In this document: positions 14,201 through 24,208 of the stretch, piece after piece
Numbering within the stretch: position 1 is the stretch's first letter
Layout: each line of letters opens with the position of its first letter
From: a virus
Strand: one strand, 5' to 3'
Virus record (IMG/VR): IMGVR_UViG_3300048580_000375
Coordinates: 1 to 64,000 of that record
Length of the DNA stretch: 64,000 bases
Notes under the pieces: model-generated
Seen by the model: only the letters and a program-made list of their open reading frames with translations
What the model was told of the DNA's origin: nothing
The model's database searches: none
Program-made: the position numbers and the translations under genes

Positions 14201-16238
14201 TAATCTCAGGAACAAATCTTAAATTATTTAAGGTATCATATTTTTGTTTTAATTTTTTTATACCTTCAGTTTCCACAATATCGGTGAAATAATTAGATTT
14301 ATAATTTTTAAGGTATCTGAATTTTTGTTTTATATCGCTTTGTATTATACTAACTGTTTTGTCGTAATATATTACTTTATCTTTACTTTCATCTATAATT
14401 TGTAATAACCCTAAAGGTTGATTATTATAATTATTATCTTTACTATCATTTATCCAAGTTAAATTATTTTTTAAAGTAGTTGCGTAAGTTTTTATCCCAG
14501 TTTCACCTAATATTTTATATAGGTTATTAGCATCCATTTCACCAAATTTTTCAACTTGATCTATTTTACCAATACCCCAAGAATTACTTGAAAGTAATAA
14601 AGCATGTTCAACGATATCATATAAAATATTTTTAATTGAAAATGGTGTTGTTGTCGGTGAATATTGTTGTGAGTGTATTGGGTTAAATAAAATTTGATCC
14701 GCTATTAATGCCGTGTTCGTATCTGTTTTCCCTGTTGATTCTAATAATCTATTAGTGGTTTTAGTCGCATTTAAATAACTTTCAACAAATTGTCTTTCAG
14801 GGTAATCATTTTTATTTAGTAAGGGTAAATCATCAAAATAACAAATTTCATAGTTATCATTAAATAAAACAGGCCAAGGATAAATTTCTTCTAATTGTTT
14901 ACTTTCAACTCTTTTTGGATTACCATCATCCATTATATTTTTTAACTTATTTTTCCTATTAAAAGTATCGGCAGCACTTTGAGTTGTTTCCGTAATTAAA
15001 TCCAAAAATAATTCAAAGTTATTACAAATAATCAACATTATATTTCTTATTGTTGGTGTAAAACCTAAAAATTCTTTAAGTTCAGATTTAACTTCATCAT
15101 CAAGTTCTTTTGTTATTTCGTTATTTCTATTATTTATTATGTTTTTTGAGTTTTCAAAATATAGTTTATAACTATTAATAATTTCATTTGATATTGGGTT
15201 AATTGGACTATCGGTAGGGGCTGTATTATCACATTTTAATTGCCCACCGTAATTAGGGAAATTAATAAATAAAGAATCACCATTTATTGTTTTAACCTTT
15301 TCGTTGAAAGTATTATTTAGTACGGTTGTTTTAGTAACTTCATCATATATTCTTTGTATAAGATCAATAAAATTATCTAATGAAGCCTTTTCCCTAAACT
15401 TTTGATTTTCTTGGTTTAGAACCGATACAAACGTATTTAAATCTTTAGATTTGTTAATTAAATCAACTAAAGTAAAAACATTGCTATTAATAATGTTAGT
15501 TATTTCATCACTCATTTCAGGGTATTTTTTAGCCTGTAACTCAAATTTTTTAATTAACCTATCTTTCCCTGACTTACCATTTATTTCCATTTGAGATGCC
15601 ACCAAACCATATTGCACATTTAAGTCAGATAATAACGCATATGTAAATCCAACAAACTCACAAGTTATCTGAAAATTTCCTGTTGAATAGTCAAATCTAG
15701 ACGAATATTTTAATAAATGTAATAAGTATTTAACAGCTTTACCATAATAACCTTTAACTTCTAAAACAAACATAGGGTATGGGAAATTAAAAAAAGCCCC
15801 ATACGGTGAATCTTTAGGATCTTCATTTAATGCCTGACCTCTAACATCTGTCATTGTTATTGTTACTCTCGGAACATAAGATGTATCATATGTTATTTGA
15901 ACTGAGTTAATACCTAACATTTCTTCACCATTTGGTTTTCCTGAAGCGTCTAATTCAGTCCAATCCGTTGTAAACTTATCTTTATCTTTATTTGGTTTAA
16001 GAAAATTAATTCTAGCCGAAGCAACAGCTTGTGTTTTAACACCATCAGAGTTTGAATTCATTATGTAAGATCTGGGTCTAGTAAAAGCCCTTAGATTACA
16101 ATACATAATCAAATCTTCTTGATTTACCGCATTATTGTTATTAGGATTAGTTCCAAACCCATAGGCGGAATATTCACTACCACCAATATTTTCATTAGGA
16201 TCGTATAGGTTTAAATTACCAATTGTTATTACACTCAT
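11298..16238 (-). CDS. baseplate hub protein with C-terminal GH19-like lysin domain
   Basis: 1646 residues. The N-terminal third (with VQITYDTSYVPRVTITMTD and VLEVKGYYGKAVKYLLHLLK) looks like a gp27-type hub; the centre is long and not recognised. From about residue 1430 a GH19 chitinase/lysozyme-like domain is visible: GIMAVASKESGLKP with the likely catalytic glutamate, then YRGGGFNQITGRAVYREYG, the family hallmark, and NVAYNLTAGPGW. It would cut peptidoglycan as the tail tube enters, the job gp5 does in T4. Translation is coupled to the gp53-like gene through a TAATG stop-start overlap. Confidence 0.8.
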   Translation of the reverse strand: MSVITIGNLNLYDPNENIGGSEYSAYGFGTNPNNNNAVNQEDLIMYCNLRAFTRPRSYIMNSNSDGVKTQAVASARINFLKPNKDKDKFTTDWTELDASGKPNGEEMLGINSVQITYDTSYVPRVTITMTDVRGQALNEDPKDSPYGAFFNFPYPMFVLEVKGYYGKAVKYLLHLLKYSSRFDYSTGNFQITCEFVGFTYALLSDLNVQYGLVASQMEINGKSGKDRLIKKFELQAKKYPEMSDEITNIINSNVFTLVDLINKSKDLNTFVSVLNQENQKFREKASLDNFIDLIQRIYDEVTKTTVLNNTFNEKVKTINGDSLFINFPNYGGQLKCDNTAPTDSPINPISNEIINSYKLYFENSKNIINNRNNEITKELDDEVKSELKEFLGFTPTIRNIMLIICNNFELFLDLITETTQSAADTFNRKNKLKNIMDDGNPKRVESKQLEEIYPWPVLFNDNYEICYFDDLPLLNKNDYPERQFVESYLNATKTTNRLLESTGKTDTNTALIADQILFNPIHSQQYSPTTTPFSIKNILYDIVEHALLLSSNSWGIGKIDQVEKFGEMDANNLYKILGETGIKTYATTLKNNLTWINDSKDNNYNNQPLGLLQIIDESKDKVIYYDKTVSIIQSDIKQKFRYLKNYKSNYFTDIVETEGIKKLKQKYDTLNNLRFVPEIKDNVISLSADYGAGSVKVGNNGFIKYGKEKFEYPNEISLKAMFFPFMEKQDERMVYNKTLLNNDTNLLTSLENVLYNLQAAENTIKTILKYLPGVLDDFSDFTLFNGIHITKMVNALSYLFFNNRFYMSRDGDYKNPFNTKYNYYFPFTTPNNPDSYENIDEIYIANRKAFLEVYKELVEFIAETIQNGLTRVGENHILYDIDIYQTENANSDNAIVPFTINKNGNTIVFRNNGNVSESVKKMDGKELKVVYSLIKEFFDVEIQMVAKSNGLSKLYDVWLKYWTNNNEWDTNVTKDGIFSQVTYNGIRYNVYNQAFIIKKYLTGFQRKITEIEVKIIKNDKNNPESGSNAVAVKTASDLKKSLYQTFKNVNDKWVIDKKDGDRLRYTWGLEGDVDSNNELKYNDNREFLFDHFFFVDRINRDIGGDLLLDFRVLKDYYEKVNSKNSLYSIIGELAKMNEMIFHPLTSYINFGGLTANSNKNALIDGLFKPINTLDFQSTSPVFIMQYVGKNASYQYENQNHIPDVVKIDFSNERFESPSKSPFNDLTDTNKVNEPVAFFVDMGIKNQNMFRGISLDQAEFRETNESITVWDQLTSQKQNRSVQTIGNNIYPILSRRSYTCKVESLGNMMIQPTMYFYLRYIPLFSGLYLITKVSHSIQPNNVVTNFEGVRMSSLNFPLVSEFVSTLTKEILEKGVSNVLSTVTPSNNYYKNLSATAKTNANNIYNTLKTLGYTSVEMIAGIMAVASKESGLKPVREQTYTKKIDGEGGIKSIFGGNKTFINEILPAGDDTIKFMAENPIRYYNKVYYGRKIKNGTYLGNKPQNIEPIVFNNITFDDSPDGDGYKYRGGGFNQITGRAVYREYGLEDTPSKITDPDTAAKVLGDYNIKTLSSLKDKDKYSNMSGKKGLDALNSFTDLTDAYNVAYNLTAGPGWTLQKAIQEYEDGNSYRRGLANLQSIYDAIIAGEIK

Positions 16239-16546
16239 TAATATCCGTATAAATTAAAATAATTATTTATTGCAGAATTATAATCTAATAAGCTTGCTTG
16301 TAAAGGATATGGGACATTTAATATCGTTTGATCTGGTATGTTAATTTCCAAAGCACCATATTGAGGGTTAGCCATCATTATTAACCAACCATATGTAGGA
16401 TTACCATAAAAATCATTACTAATTTTATCTAACCTAGAACTACCAACACTATAAAAATATTGCTTATCGGTAGATTTCTTTGGTAACTTAACAAATGGTA
16501 ATGTCCTATGTTTATTGTTTATAAATGTTTCTTTATATCTATCCAT
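16238..16546 (-). CDS. 53: gp53-like baseplate wedge protein
   Basis: 102 residues. The pattern FYSVGSSRLDKISNDFYGN, then YGWLIMMANP, then the LNVPYP end, matches the T4 gp53 / LysM-like baseplate wedge family, which is usually longer in T4 (about 200 residues). Lies between hub and giant baseplate gene, as expected of a baseplate operon. Confidence 0.75.
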   Translation of the reverse strand: MDRYKETFINNKHRTLPFVKLPKKSTDKQYFYSVGSSRLDKISNDFYGNPTYGWLIMMANPQYGALEINIPDQTILNVPYPLQASLLDYNSAINNYFNLYGY

Positions 16547-16557
16547 ATTTTTTATAT

Positions 16558-19500
16558 TTAAACCCTATCTTGATTCATCATACTTGGAACTTGTTCGACA
16601 CCAATATTATTATTTGTATTAGTATCGACAATTACATCTAATTCTGTTGGTCTAAAATTAGCCTCTTCAATCATTTCCATTTCCTCTTGTTTTCTTTTAG
16701 CCTCAGCGACTTCTTGTTTATTTATATTTTCTAATATTTGATTTAGATATTCTTCCTCATCTTTACTCAATTTAGCTCTACTGTCATATAAATTAGTATT
16801 GGCGAAATAGTTGAATGAAAGAGCGTTTTGTAATTCATTAATTGGACCACCTAAAGAACTTCCACCAATATAACTGAACTGAATATCCACATTAGCTATC
16901 ATAGGTTGCACACCAATACCTTCATAATTCATATCCCAAACTAAAGGATCGTAAGTTATATTTATACCATTTATAATAATTTTAGTATGGTAAAAATCAC
17001 CAATTCTTAATATACAAACAGGTGGAGGTCCAAACACAGTATTTGTTACAACACTCGTATCAATAGAATCACCAGCCTTAGCGCATTGTTGTAAAAATGT
17101 TAATCTACTATTAAACCCTTCAGGTGTTGTCGAATGAAATGCCGGATGAAAGAATTTTAATTTTTCAATTAACTTATCATATAAAAACGGTGAGTTTGAT
17201 TTTAATTCTTCAAACATATCACATTCCTTATTAAATGGTTGTAATACACCGGCTCGCAATCGCCTAAATAATGAATTATAGTAATCTAATTTTAATTGTA
17301 ATTCATTACTATTTTTACTTGTTTGTTCAGCTAAATTACTAATACTACCATCAGTATAACCTATTTTAATTTGAGCCCCATTAATAACCGCATAACGATA
17401 TAAGTAAGATTCTTTAGCGTAAATAGATCTTGGATTATTTTCATCATTAAGTTGATTTTTATTAAGATTATTATTTAAATCCACCGTTGGTGTTTCAACC
17501 ACATTACCAATATCTAAAGTATTACCTTCAGATTTTTTTAAATCGGCATTAAATATTATACTATCAACATTAAATGCAGGATTTTGTTCCTTTATTTTAT
17601 CTTTAATATATTTAGCTAAAGTGTTTTTTCTTCTACTTGATAGATTAGCGTTATAACTACTAACATCTTGATTTAAAAATGATGTATTACTTTCAATTGG
17701 AATTGTGACACTTAATATTTTAGTATCTAAACCCTTATCCGTAATTTCTTTAATTTTTTCACTAATAGCAGTAATTAAATTATTTAAATCAGCCCAACCA
17801 TTAGGTAATGTTTCACTAAAGAATGTTCTTGTAGTCCCACTATCACCCCAACTATTATTTTGGTTTTCTACCAAATATTCTAATTCCCTACCTAAATAAG
17901 TGGTATATAAAGCATTTAAATCAGGATCTTCAAAAGTGGCTGAACACCTTATATTTGATGACCTATTATCTATATTAACTAAAGTACAATTACCAGGTAA
18001 ATCATTTTCATAATAAACTTTAGGATTACCACTATAAATTAAATCTAACGTTGTTTTATTTTTATTAATTAATGCGGTTAGATTATTAATTTCATTGCTA
18101 GTAAATTGTTTATATTTTTTTAATAAATCCTCAATTGGGTAATTAATACAATCATCAAAAAAAGCTTCTAATTCACCATCAGCCTTACCATAACCTTGAG
18201 TATTATAAATACCACTATTAAAATGATTCACAATTGATGGATGATCCACAACAATCTTAAATCCTAAAGATCCGCTTCTTGATGAATTATTATACGTATA
18301 TATCGGTTCAGGCCTACCCACAAATTCATTCGCAGTCCAATTAACGGTAGTATTATCACTAAATGATATATTATACGGTGGAAACCACATAATTCTACCA
18401 CCATTAGGTCCAACTTCACCACAAGGTAAAAATACTTTAGCACCTCTCCAAGCTAAGTTTTCAATTGATAACATATATCTTTTAGCTATTGTTGGGTCCA
18501 ATGTTCTTTCACCATATTCATCAATAATTGAGTTTTGTTTAGTTGGAGCTATTATCGGAATACCATTCTTATCTAATGTGGTGTATTTCGTATCAGTCAT
18601 TAAACCCCTACCATAACCTCTATAACCTTTTCTAACTAAATCACTTATTTGATTGTAACCTTTATCTTTTGTCCATACCCTACAAAACTCTTTATTTTCA
18701 ATCGGCCATTTAACCGCATTACCTTTAGACATACCCCTTAAACTCCTTGTGGAGTTTCTTACAACATCACCTATAATATCATCTCTATTAGCTAATGTCT
18801 GAGTTGTACATAATATACTATCACCATTAAAACTAAACTCACCTGATATATTTATTGAACCATCCCAATTTTGTCCATCACTTCTAAACGGATCATCACT
18901 AGTTATTCTAGGATTACCAAAATCGGTATTATCTCTTAAAACTACATTAGTTTCCCAATAAATATCATCATATTCACCAGGTTTTATAGCTATTGTACTA
19001 ATTCTACCACCTTCACCCGTACCATCAGCATTACTATCATATTCTACAAAATCATCACTTAATTTACCACTTCCCAATCCACTATTATCAGGACTATCAT
19101 TTAATCTTACAGGATCAGTATTATCAACCACGTAATTAGAATCAGGTTCTTTAACAGGTAATCCTAATATACCACTAATTTTTTGTGTTGTAGTATATTT
19201 TCTTTGAGAATCAATATATAAATTAGATTTTGGTTTTGGTACAAGTGCAGAAAATAAATCTAACGTATCAGGATCTCTTAACCATTCAGGTGTAAATTTA
19301 TTATAAGATATAGTGTTATACATCTTAAATAATTGTCCTGTACTTGTATATCTTAATAGTGTTTTATTTCTCGGTAGTTTAGGCGGGATTAACCTATCTG
19401 GATTAGTATCACATTCAGTTATATCACCACCAAATATATTTCTACCAAATAAAGTATTTATACCGTTTTTAATCGTATTTACTACACTACTACCAATGTT

Positions 19501-21039
19501 TTCTTCAGGTATTGGACTTATACCCGGATCTATACCTGATAACCTTCTTACCACATCAAATGAGGTTAAAAAACCAGGTAATGTTGTTATATCATAACTT
19601 AAAGTAAATGGTGGTACCTGACCCTTTAATAACGCTACACCAGCACCCAATGGATCATTCATAGCGTCAGTTGTATTACCAAACCTACCCTCAAGTTCTT
19701 TTGTTTGAGCTCTATCTAATCTATTCTGTATTGTTTGTTTTAAGAAAATATATCCACCTTTACCTAATTCAGAATCACCTTGAACCGATAATGGTAATCC
19801 ATCCGAAGCTAAATCAGTTATTAAATTAAATGTTGCAGGTAATTCTGACCTACCATTAGCATTGAAACCATAACTTAAATCGTTTTTAGTGAATTGTGTT
19901 TGTCCGATAAAAGGGGTTAAAGATTCACCAGCAGAATTAGTTGGATCACCAAGATTTATTAAATAACCATCAAGTGTTCTTTGATTAGGTAATTGAATAT
20001 CGTTTTGAATATCAACTTGAGTTCTTTCTTGACTTGAAAACTTATTTATTTGCTCCGAATAGTTATAATTTCCTTGTTCTCCGATTACGAAATAACCATC
20101 AACAGGATATTCATCACTACCTGTCGTATCCGGAACTTGTCTTATATTATCTAAATTAATATCTTTACCAACATCTTTAGTAGTGTATTTTACATACTTA
20201 TTAGCGTCTTTACCTTTATTTGTTAATTCAATTTGATTGTTTGATATTGAATCAACGCCCGGTGTATTATTCACCATTAAATTACTTAAAAATAAAGCCC
20301 TACCTGTTTGAACTTGTGTTACATAATTAATAAAATAATCTATACTACCAGTATCAGCATTTGATAATTCTTTTATTAAAATATTTTGAAATAATCCGAC
20401 CCCATATCTGTTTATAAACTCAGGTATTTCCAAGTTTTTAGTTAATAAATTAGTTTTAGTTGGCTCAATAAAGTCGTCCAACTTAGAATTAATTACATTT
20501 CTTAAAATATTTGCAACCGCACCATCTGTTTGTAAGTCATCAAATAATGCGTTATATTGTCTTGAACCGGAATTAAGGTATTGTAACGCATCATCTTCAG
20601 ATAAGTTTTTAAGTATTTGATTTTTTTGCGTTAAAATATCACCTTTAATTTGTGGGTTCGTAACCCCATTATCATCAATTAAAGTTGTCTTAATTTGATT
20701 TACGTTATTTCTTGTAGGTAAATCTTCAACTATATCAAATAAATTGTCAATAACATTTCTTCCGTGATAAGCAACTAAATCATTTGGTTGAATATTTTTA
20801 GTTACTTCGTTTTTTTGCGTTTGTATTTGTGTCTCAATTAAAAGATCACCAACAGGATTTTCCAATCCAGTGGGAACAAGATTTTTAACGTTATTTATAT
20901 TTAATAACGCAGTTTTTCTTATAGCATCATCAAGTATTTGATGATAATCATCCATTTTATCAGGTGATATATCAAAACCTAATAATTTGGCAATTTGTAT
21001 TTTTGCTTCGTCTGTTAATTTGATATTAGAGTTACTCAT
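16558..21039 (-). CDS. giant baseplate/tail protein with OmpA-like region
   Basis: 1493 residues, not assignable to one T4 gene. Residues about 780-960 contain a virion-type segment (RIMWFPPYNISFSDNTTVN and SGSLGFKIVVDHPSIVNHF). Around residues 1105-1175 there is an OmpA-like peptidoglycan-binding pattern (SVTIPIESNTSFLNQD, then NLSSRRKNTLAKYIKD). The C-terminal ~70 residues are charged helices (EEEYLNQILENINKQE). Between gp53-like and tape measure genes it is probably a baseplate wedge or hub component that touches the cell wall. Confidence 0.65.
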   Translation of the reverse strand: MSNSNIKLTDEAKIQIAKLLGFDISPDKMDDYHQILDDAIRKTALLNINNVKNLVPTGLENPVGDLLIETQIQTQKNEVTKNIQPNDLVAYHGRNVIDNLFDIVEDLPTRNNVNQIKTTLIDDNGVTNPQIKGDILTQKNQILKNLSEDDALQYLNSGSRQYNALFDDLQTDGAVANILRNVINSKLDDFIEPTKTNLLTKNLEIPEFINRYGVGLFQNILIKELSNADTGSIDYFINYVTQVQTGRALFLSNLMVNNTPGVDSISNNQIELTNKGKDANKYVKYTTKDVGKDINLDNIRQVPDTTGSDEYPVDGYFVIGEQGNYNYSEQINKFSSQERTQVDIQNDIQLPNQRTLDGYLINLGDPTNSAGESLTPFIGQTQFTKNDLSYGFNANGRSELPATFNLITDLASDGLPLSVQGDSELGKGGYIFLKQTIQNRLDRAQTKELEGRFGNTTDAMNDPLGAGVALLKGQVPPFTLSYDITTLPGFLTSFDVVRRLSGIDPGISPIPEENIGSSVVNTIKNGINTLFGRNIFGGDITECDTNPDRLIPPKLPRNKTLLRYTSTGQLFKMYNTISYNKFTPEWLRDPDTLDLFSALVPKPKSNLYIDSQRKYTTTQKISGILGLPVKEPDSNYVVDNTDPVRLNDSPDNSGLGSGKLSDDFVEYDSNADGTGEGGRISTIAIKPGEYDDIYWETNVVLRDNTDFGNPRITSDDPFRSDGQNWDGSINISGEFSFNGDSILCTTQTLANRDDIIGDVVRNSTRSLRGMSKGNAVKWPIENKEFCRVWTKDKGYNQISDLVRKGYRGYGRGLMTDTKYTTLDKNGIPIIAPTKQNSIIDEYGERTLDPTIAKRYMLSIENLAWRGAKVFLPCGEVGPNGGRIMWFPPYNISFSDNTTVNWTANEFVGRPEPIYTYNNSSRSGSLGFKIVVDHPSIVNHFNSGIYNTQGYGKADGELEAFFDDCINYPIEDLLKKYKQFTSNEINNLTALINKNKTTLDLIYSGNPKVYYENDLPGNCTLVNIDNRSSNIRCSATFEDPDLNALYTTYLGRELEYLVENQNNSWGDSGTTRTFFSETLPNGWADLNNLITAISEKIKEITDKGLDTKILSVTIPIESNTSFLNQDVSSYNANLSSRRKNTLAKYIKDKIKEQNPAFNVDSIIFNADLKKSEGNTLDIGNVVETPTVDLNNNLNKNQLNDENNPRSIYAKESYLYRYAVINGAQIKIGYTDGSISNLAEQTSKNSNELQLKLDYYNSLFRRLRAGVLQPFNKECDMFEELKSNSPFLYDKLIEKLKFFHPAFHSTTPEGFNSRLTFLQQCAKAGDSIDTSVVTNTVFGPPPVCILRIGDFYHTKIIINGINITYDPLVWDMNYEGIGVQPMIANVDIQFSYIGGSSLGGPINELQNALSFNYFANTNLYDSRAKLSKDEEEYLNQILENINKQEVAEAKRKQEEMEMIEEANFRPTELDVIVDTNTNNNIGVEQVPSMMNQDRV

Positions 21040-21066
21040 TTACAATAAATAAATGGTTTTTAATTT

Positions 21067-23310
21067 TTAAACAGTTCCGTTATTTAATTCTAACATATTA
21101 TTTGATACTAATTGTAAAATACTATATCTGAATTCAGGGTTATTAATTAAATCTCTTCTCATATCTAAACTAACCCCCATACCTAAATCTAATTTTAAAG
21201 TTCCATTTATATTAACATCTGTTACGCCACCCATACCATTTTTTCTTAAATACGCAGTATCATCTGGAGCTCCTTGAGCAATTGGTCTTAAACCCCTAGG
21301 TGTTGGTTTTGAAATAACTAAACCATTTGGACTGATATCACCATCATTAACTTGCTCTAAGTCGTTGAAAGACATTATATCTTTTCCTCGTTCATTTTCA
21401 AACCTTAAAAATGATCCCAACCTACCAAAACTATTATTCCAAGCAACCATTAAAACACCACCTAACATTTTACCTAAGCTAGTTAAAGCATCCATCATTG
21501 TCGTGTTTTTATTTGGATCGAACAATCTACCAATCCATTCACCAACACTTTTAATACCTTCAGTTATACTAGTGAGAAAACTATCTAAACCACCACCTTC
21601 AATCATACCACCAACCACATTACCAACAGTTTCCATAGCCTTAGTTAAGTTTTCAGCAAAATCGGTTCTATCTAAAACAGCGATAAGTTTATCCATTATT
21701 GGTGCAAACCCAGCCTTTAAAATTTCAAATAAATTTTTCATCTTATCAAAGAATGTTAATCTTTGAGTTGCGGCGTCTGCCAATTTTTTTTGTTCACCAA
21801 TAGCTTTCTTTAAATTTTCAGGACTTAAATTTTCCAATAATTCCATATTATCCCCAACTAAAATTTCAAACTTACCAGTACCCTTGTTTAATTGAGCCAA
21901 ATTTTTAATTGTTTCTCTTTGTTCTTTTTCAAACGCAAATAAATTTTTTACTTGACTTAAAGCTTTTTCTTGTCTTGCTAATGTTAAAGCACTTTCAGTC
22001 ATTTCATCAATAGATATACCTGTTGCTTCAGCAACTTTTCTCAACCTATGTAATTCCATTGCAGGTATTTTGAATTCACCTGACGCTTTATCAAACATAG
22101 CAACACCTTTAGTTGCTTCAATTAAGGATTTTTGTAATCCTTCCATATCATTTCTTGCTTGGTATATTAACTGCATTGGATCACCTAAAGCAGCAAAACT
22201 ACCACCTAATACTTGTAATTGTGCAGATAATTCAACAGCACCTTCCAACTCAAATAACTTTTCAGATAAACCAAATACGGATTCCATACTCATTTTAACT
22301 GACGTTGCGGTTTGAGCCATTTGAGCTAAGTTTTTAGCCCCATCCTTGAAACTATATTTTTGAGCTGTTTTTAAACTACCTTCAATATTTTTTAATACTT
22401 TAGAAGAGTTTAGACCGAGTTTTTGATTGGTGATGAAAGTTGTTTCAACTAAATCTTTAACATCAGTCATATTATAACCAAAGGCCTCAAAAGAAGCTGC
22501 CATTCTACCCGCACCATCAGCACCTAAGTCAGTTCCAAGTGCAATTTCAGTCATATCACCCATCATCTTGCTAGATAATACAACACCCCTACCTAAAGCA
22601 TCGTTATAAGCTTTCTGACCCGCCAACATATCAGCAATATGAACACCCATTGATTGTGTATGAACAGCAGTTAATGCGGCTTGATGTCTTAAATTCATCA
22701 TCTGTTCTGATGTCATACCAACATCAACGGACAATGCTCTAGCCGCTTTATCTAACTTATCGTAATAATTAATGAAGAAGTCTTTAATTTCAGAAAATAT
22801 ACTACCAAGTACGCCGGCAACCGGAACCATTCTACCTATAAGTCCAGCCATTGCCTTACCACCAATTACGGATCTACCAATACTATCGGCAGCCGCTTGA
22901 TTTTCGGCATACTCTTGTTTTTTTAATTTGATTATTTCTTCTAAATTTTTCTTTCTTTCACCTTCAGCTTTGTCTGCTATTTTTTGTAAATCCCTCATTG
23001 AGCGGTATAAATTATCGTTTTCTTTTTGTATTTTACGATAAGCTTCACCCGCTTTAATATTCTCTTTTAACCCATCAAATGTTAATTTTCTTGTTTTTTG
23101 TCTTAAATCATATTCCTCATTTAATAATTCATTTTCAATTCTTTTTAAGTCATTTAATCTATCTAATAACTCTTTTTGTTTTTCAATTTCTTCAGTACCA
23201 GCGTTTTGAAATGAGTTAGTTCTTTCAATATTAGCGTTGATTTGGGTAACTAAATCATTAATTTCCCTATATATATTTAAACTTTCTTTAGGATCTCCAC
23301 CTGTAGCCAT
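21067..23310 (-). CDS. tail tape measure protein
   Basis: 747 residues, longer than T4 gp29 (590). Extended coiled-coil helices at 1-150, a glycine/alanine hydrophobic stretch at about 155-175 (MAGLIGRMVPVAGVLGSIF), alternating amphipathic helices, and further hydrophobic glycine-rich segments at about 565-640. The C-terminus LDLGMGVSLDMRRDLINN is beta-like. It would set tail length and lie inside the tube. The position between baseplate genes and the gp26-like gene fits. Confidence 0.8.
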   Translation of the reverse strand: MATGGDPKESLNIYREINDLVTQINANIERTNSFQNAGTEEIEKQKELLDRLNDLKRIENELLNEEYDLRQKTRKLTFDGLKENIKAGEAYRKIQKENDNLYRSMRDLQKIADKAEGERKKNLEEIIKLKKQEYAENQAAADSIGRSVIGGKAMAGLIGRMVPVAGVLGSIFSEIKDFFINYYDKLDKAARALSVDVGMTSEQMMNLRHQAALTAVHTQSMGVHIADMLAGQKAYNDALGRGVVLSSKMMGDMTEIALGTDLGADGAGRMAASFEAFGYNMTDVKDLVETTFITNQKLGLNSSKVLKNIEGSLKTAQKYSFKDGAKNLAQMAQTATSVKMSMESVFGLSEKLFELEGAVELSAQLQVLGGSFAALGDPMQLIYQARNDMEGLQKSLIEATKGVAMFDKASGEFKIPAMELHRLRKVAEATGISIDEMTESALTLARQEKALSQVKNLFAFEKEQRETIKNLAQLNKGTGKFEILVGDNMELLENLSPENLKKAIGEQKKLADAATQRLTFFDKMKNLFEILKAGFAPIMDKLIAVLDRTDFAENLTKAMETVGNVVGGMIEGGGLDSFLTSITEGIKSVGEWIGRLFDPNKNTTMMDALTSLGKMLGGVLMVAWNNSFGRLGSFLRFENERGKDIMSFNDLEQVNDGDISPNGLVISKPTPRGLRPIAQGAPDDTAYLRKNGMGGVTDVNINGTLKLDLGMGVSLDMRRDLINNPEFRYSILQLVSNNMLELNNGTV

Positions 23311-23323
23311 AACTATTTAAGTA

Positions 23324-23947
23324 TTAAGGTTTGTTAATTACATTTAATCTAAATTGATACTTCTTGTATTTGTTTTTATCTACAAGATCATTTATATCCA
23401 AAGCTGTTAAGTATGTCATATCATAAGTATTAGGTGTATATATAACACCTGAACTTGGTGATTTTTTATTATATATAATATCATTATATTTAACTAAATA
23501 TTTATTGTTTGTTAGAATAAAATCAACAGAAAATAAATCCGGATAACCTGTCGTTGTTTTCATTTTAACATTACCTTTAGTAAAAATTTCTTTTATTCTT
23601 TGGTAATCATCCACACTAACTTTAAGATATTGGAATCCTGTGTAATTATCTCTCGTAGTAAAAGATATTGTTATTTTATTAGTTTTATCTTTACCCTCAA
23701 CATCATCACGAGTTTGTCTTGATCTAGGGATATTAAAACCTATTTTATCCGCAGCTTTTTCAACATTTTTATTAGCCAATCTAGCACCACCAATACCTTT
23801 ATATTCTTTAGGTGATCTGATAAATCCTGGTGTTAGTTGTTTACCAACATTAGCAATTTTAGAATCAACTCTACCACCACCATCTCTAGTAATTTTAAAA
23901 TCATCAGCTTCTTTTAATATTTCATTAAATAAATCTATAAGTTTCAT
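23324..23947 (-). CDS. capsid-targeting-type protein F
   Basis: 207 residues from the ATG at 23945-23947; an upstream start 11 codons earlier would begin inside the late-type motif ATATTTATA, which lies exactly three bases before the chosen ATG. The first 13 residues (MKLIDLFNEILKE) end in L-K-E and closely resemble the short targeting peptides of T4 internal proteins. The remainder is basic with no recognised domain. Likely an internal head protein although the gene lies among tail genes. Confidence 0.65.
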   Translation of the reverse strand: MKLIDLFNEILKEADDFKITRDGGGRVDSKIANVGKQLTPGFIRSPKEYKGIGGARLANKNVEKAADKIGFNIPRSRQTRDDVEGKDKTNKITISFTTRDNYTGFQYLKVSVDDYQRIKEIFTKGNVKMKTTTGYPDLFSVDFILTNNKYLVKYNDIIYNKKSPSSGVIYTPNTYDMTYLTALDINDLVDKNKYKKYQFRLNVINKP

Positions 23948-23950
23948 ATA

Positions 23951-23959
23951 TATAAATAT
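23951..23959 (-). promoter_or_regulatory. late-type motif ATATTTATA, 3 bases before ATG
   Basis: ATATTTATA-TAT-ATG on the minus strand; it decides the start of gene F. Confidence 0.5.
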
Positions 23960-23970
23960 GTTTAAATAAA

Positions 23971-23997
23971 AAAACCGCAATTATTTATTGCGGTTTT
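23971..23997 (-). terminator. terminator overlapping the end of the frame-shifted partner
   Basis: Stem AAAACCGCAA/TTGCGGTTTT; the loop contains the stop codon of 23981-24208. A late-type motif begins 12 bases further on. Confidence 0.8.
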
Positions 23998-24208
23998 CCA
24001 TTTCTTCAAATTGTTTTATAACCCTACCAATTAAATATCTTTTTGTTTTAACAGGCATAGATAAAAAATCATTCCAAGTTATATTCCTATGATGTGATAA
24101 AAAATCAAATTCATCGTATAGGTTTTCTTCAGTATTAAAAATCAGGCCAGAAGAAAGAAAGGCTGATTGGTACTGAAGTACGAAAAAATTCTCCACTTGG
24201 AGCCTCAA
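23981..24208 (-). CDS. +1-frame partner of the gp26-like gene
   Basis: The open frame is 75 codons but has no ATG before codon 51 (SMPVKTKR); the only upstream start-like codon is TTG. Its conserved-looking part (DFLSHHRNITWNDFLSMP, then RYLIGRVIKQFEEM) resembles the small proteins that follow gp26-type genes and begins right where the gp26-like frame stops. The gp26-like stop context is GAT TTT TAA, and moving +1 gives TTT AAT, which continues in this frame. I infer a +1 frameshift fusion of about 310 residues; independent start at TTG is the alternative. Confidence 0.6.
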   Translation of the reverse strand: MRLQVENFFVLQYQSAFLSSGLIFNTEENLYDEFDFLSHHRNITWNDFLSMPVKTKRYLIGRVIKQFEEMENRNK

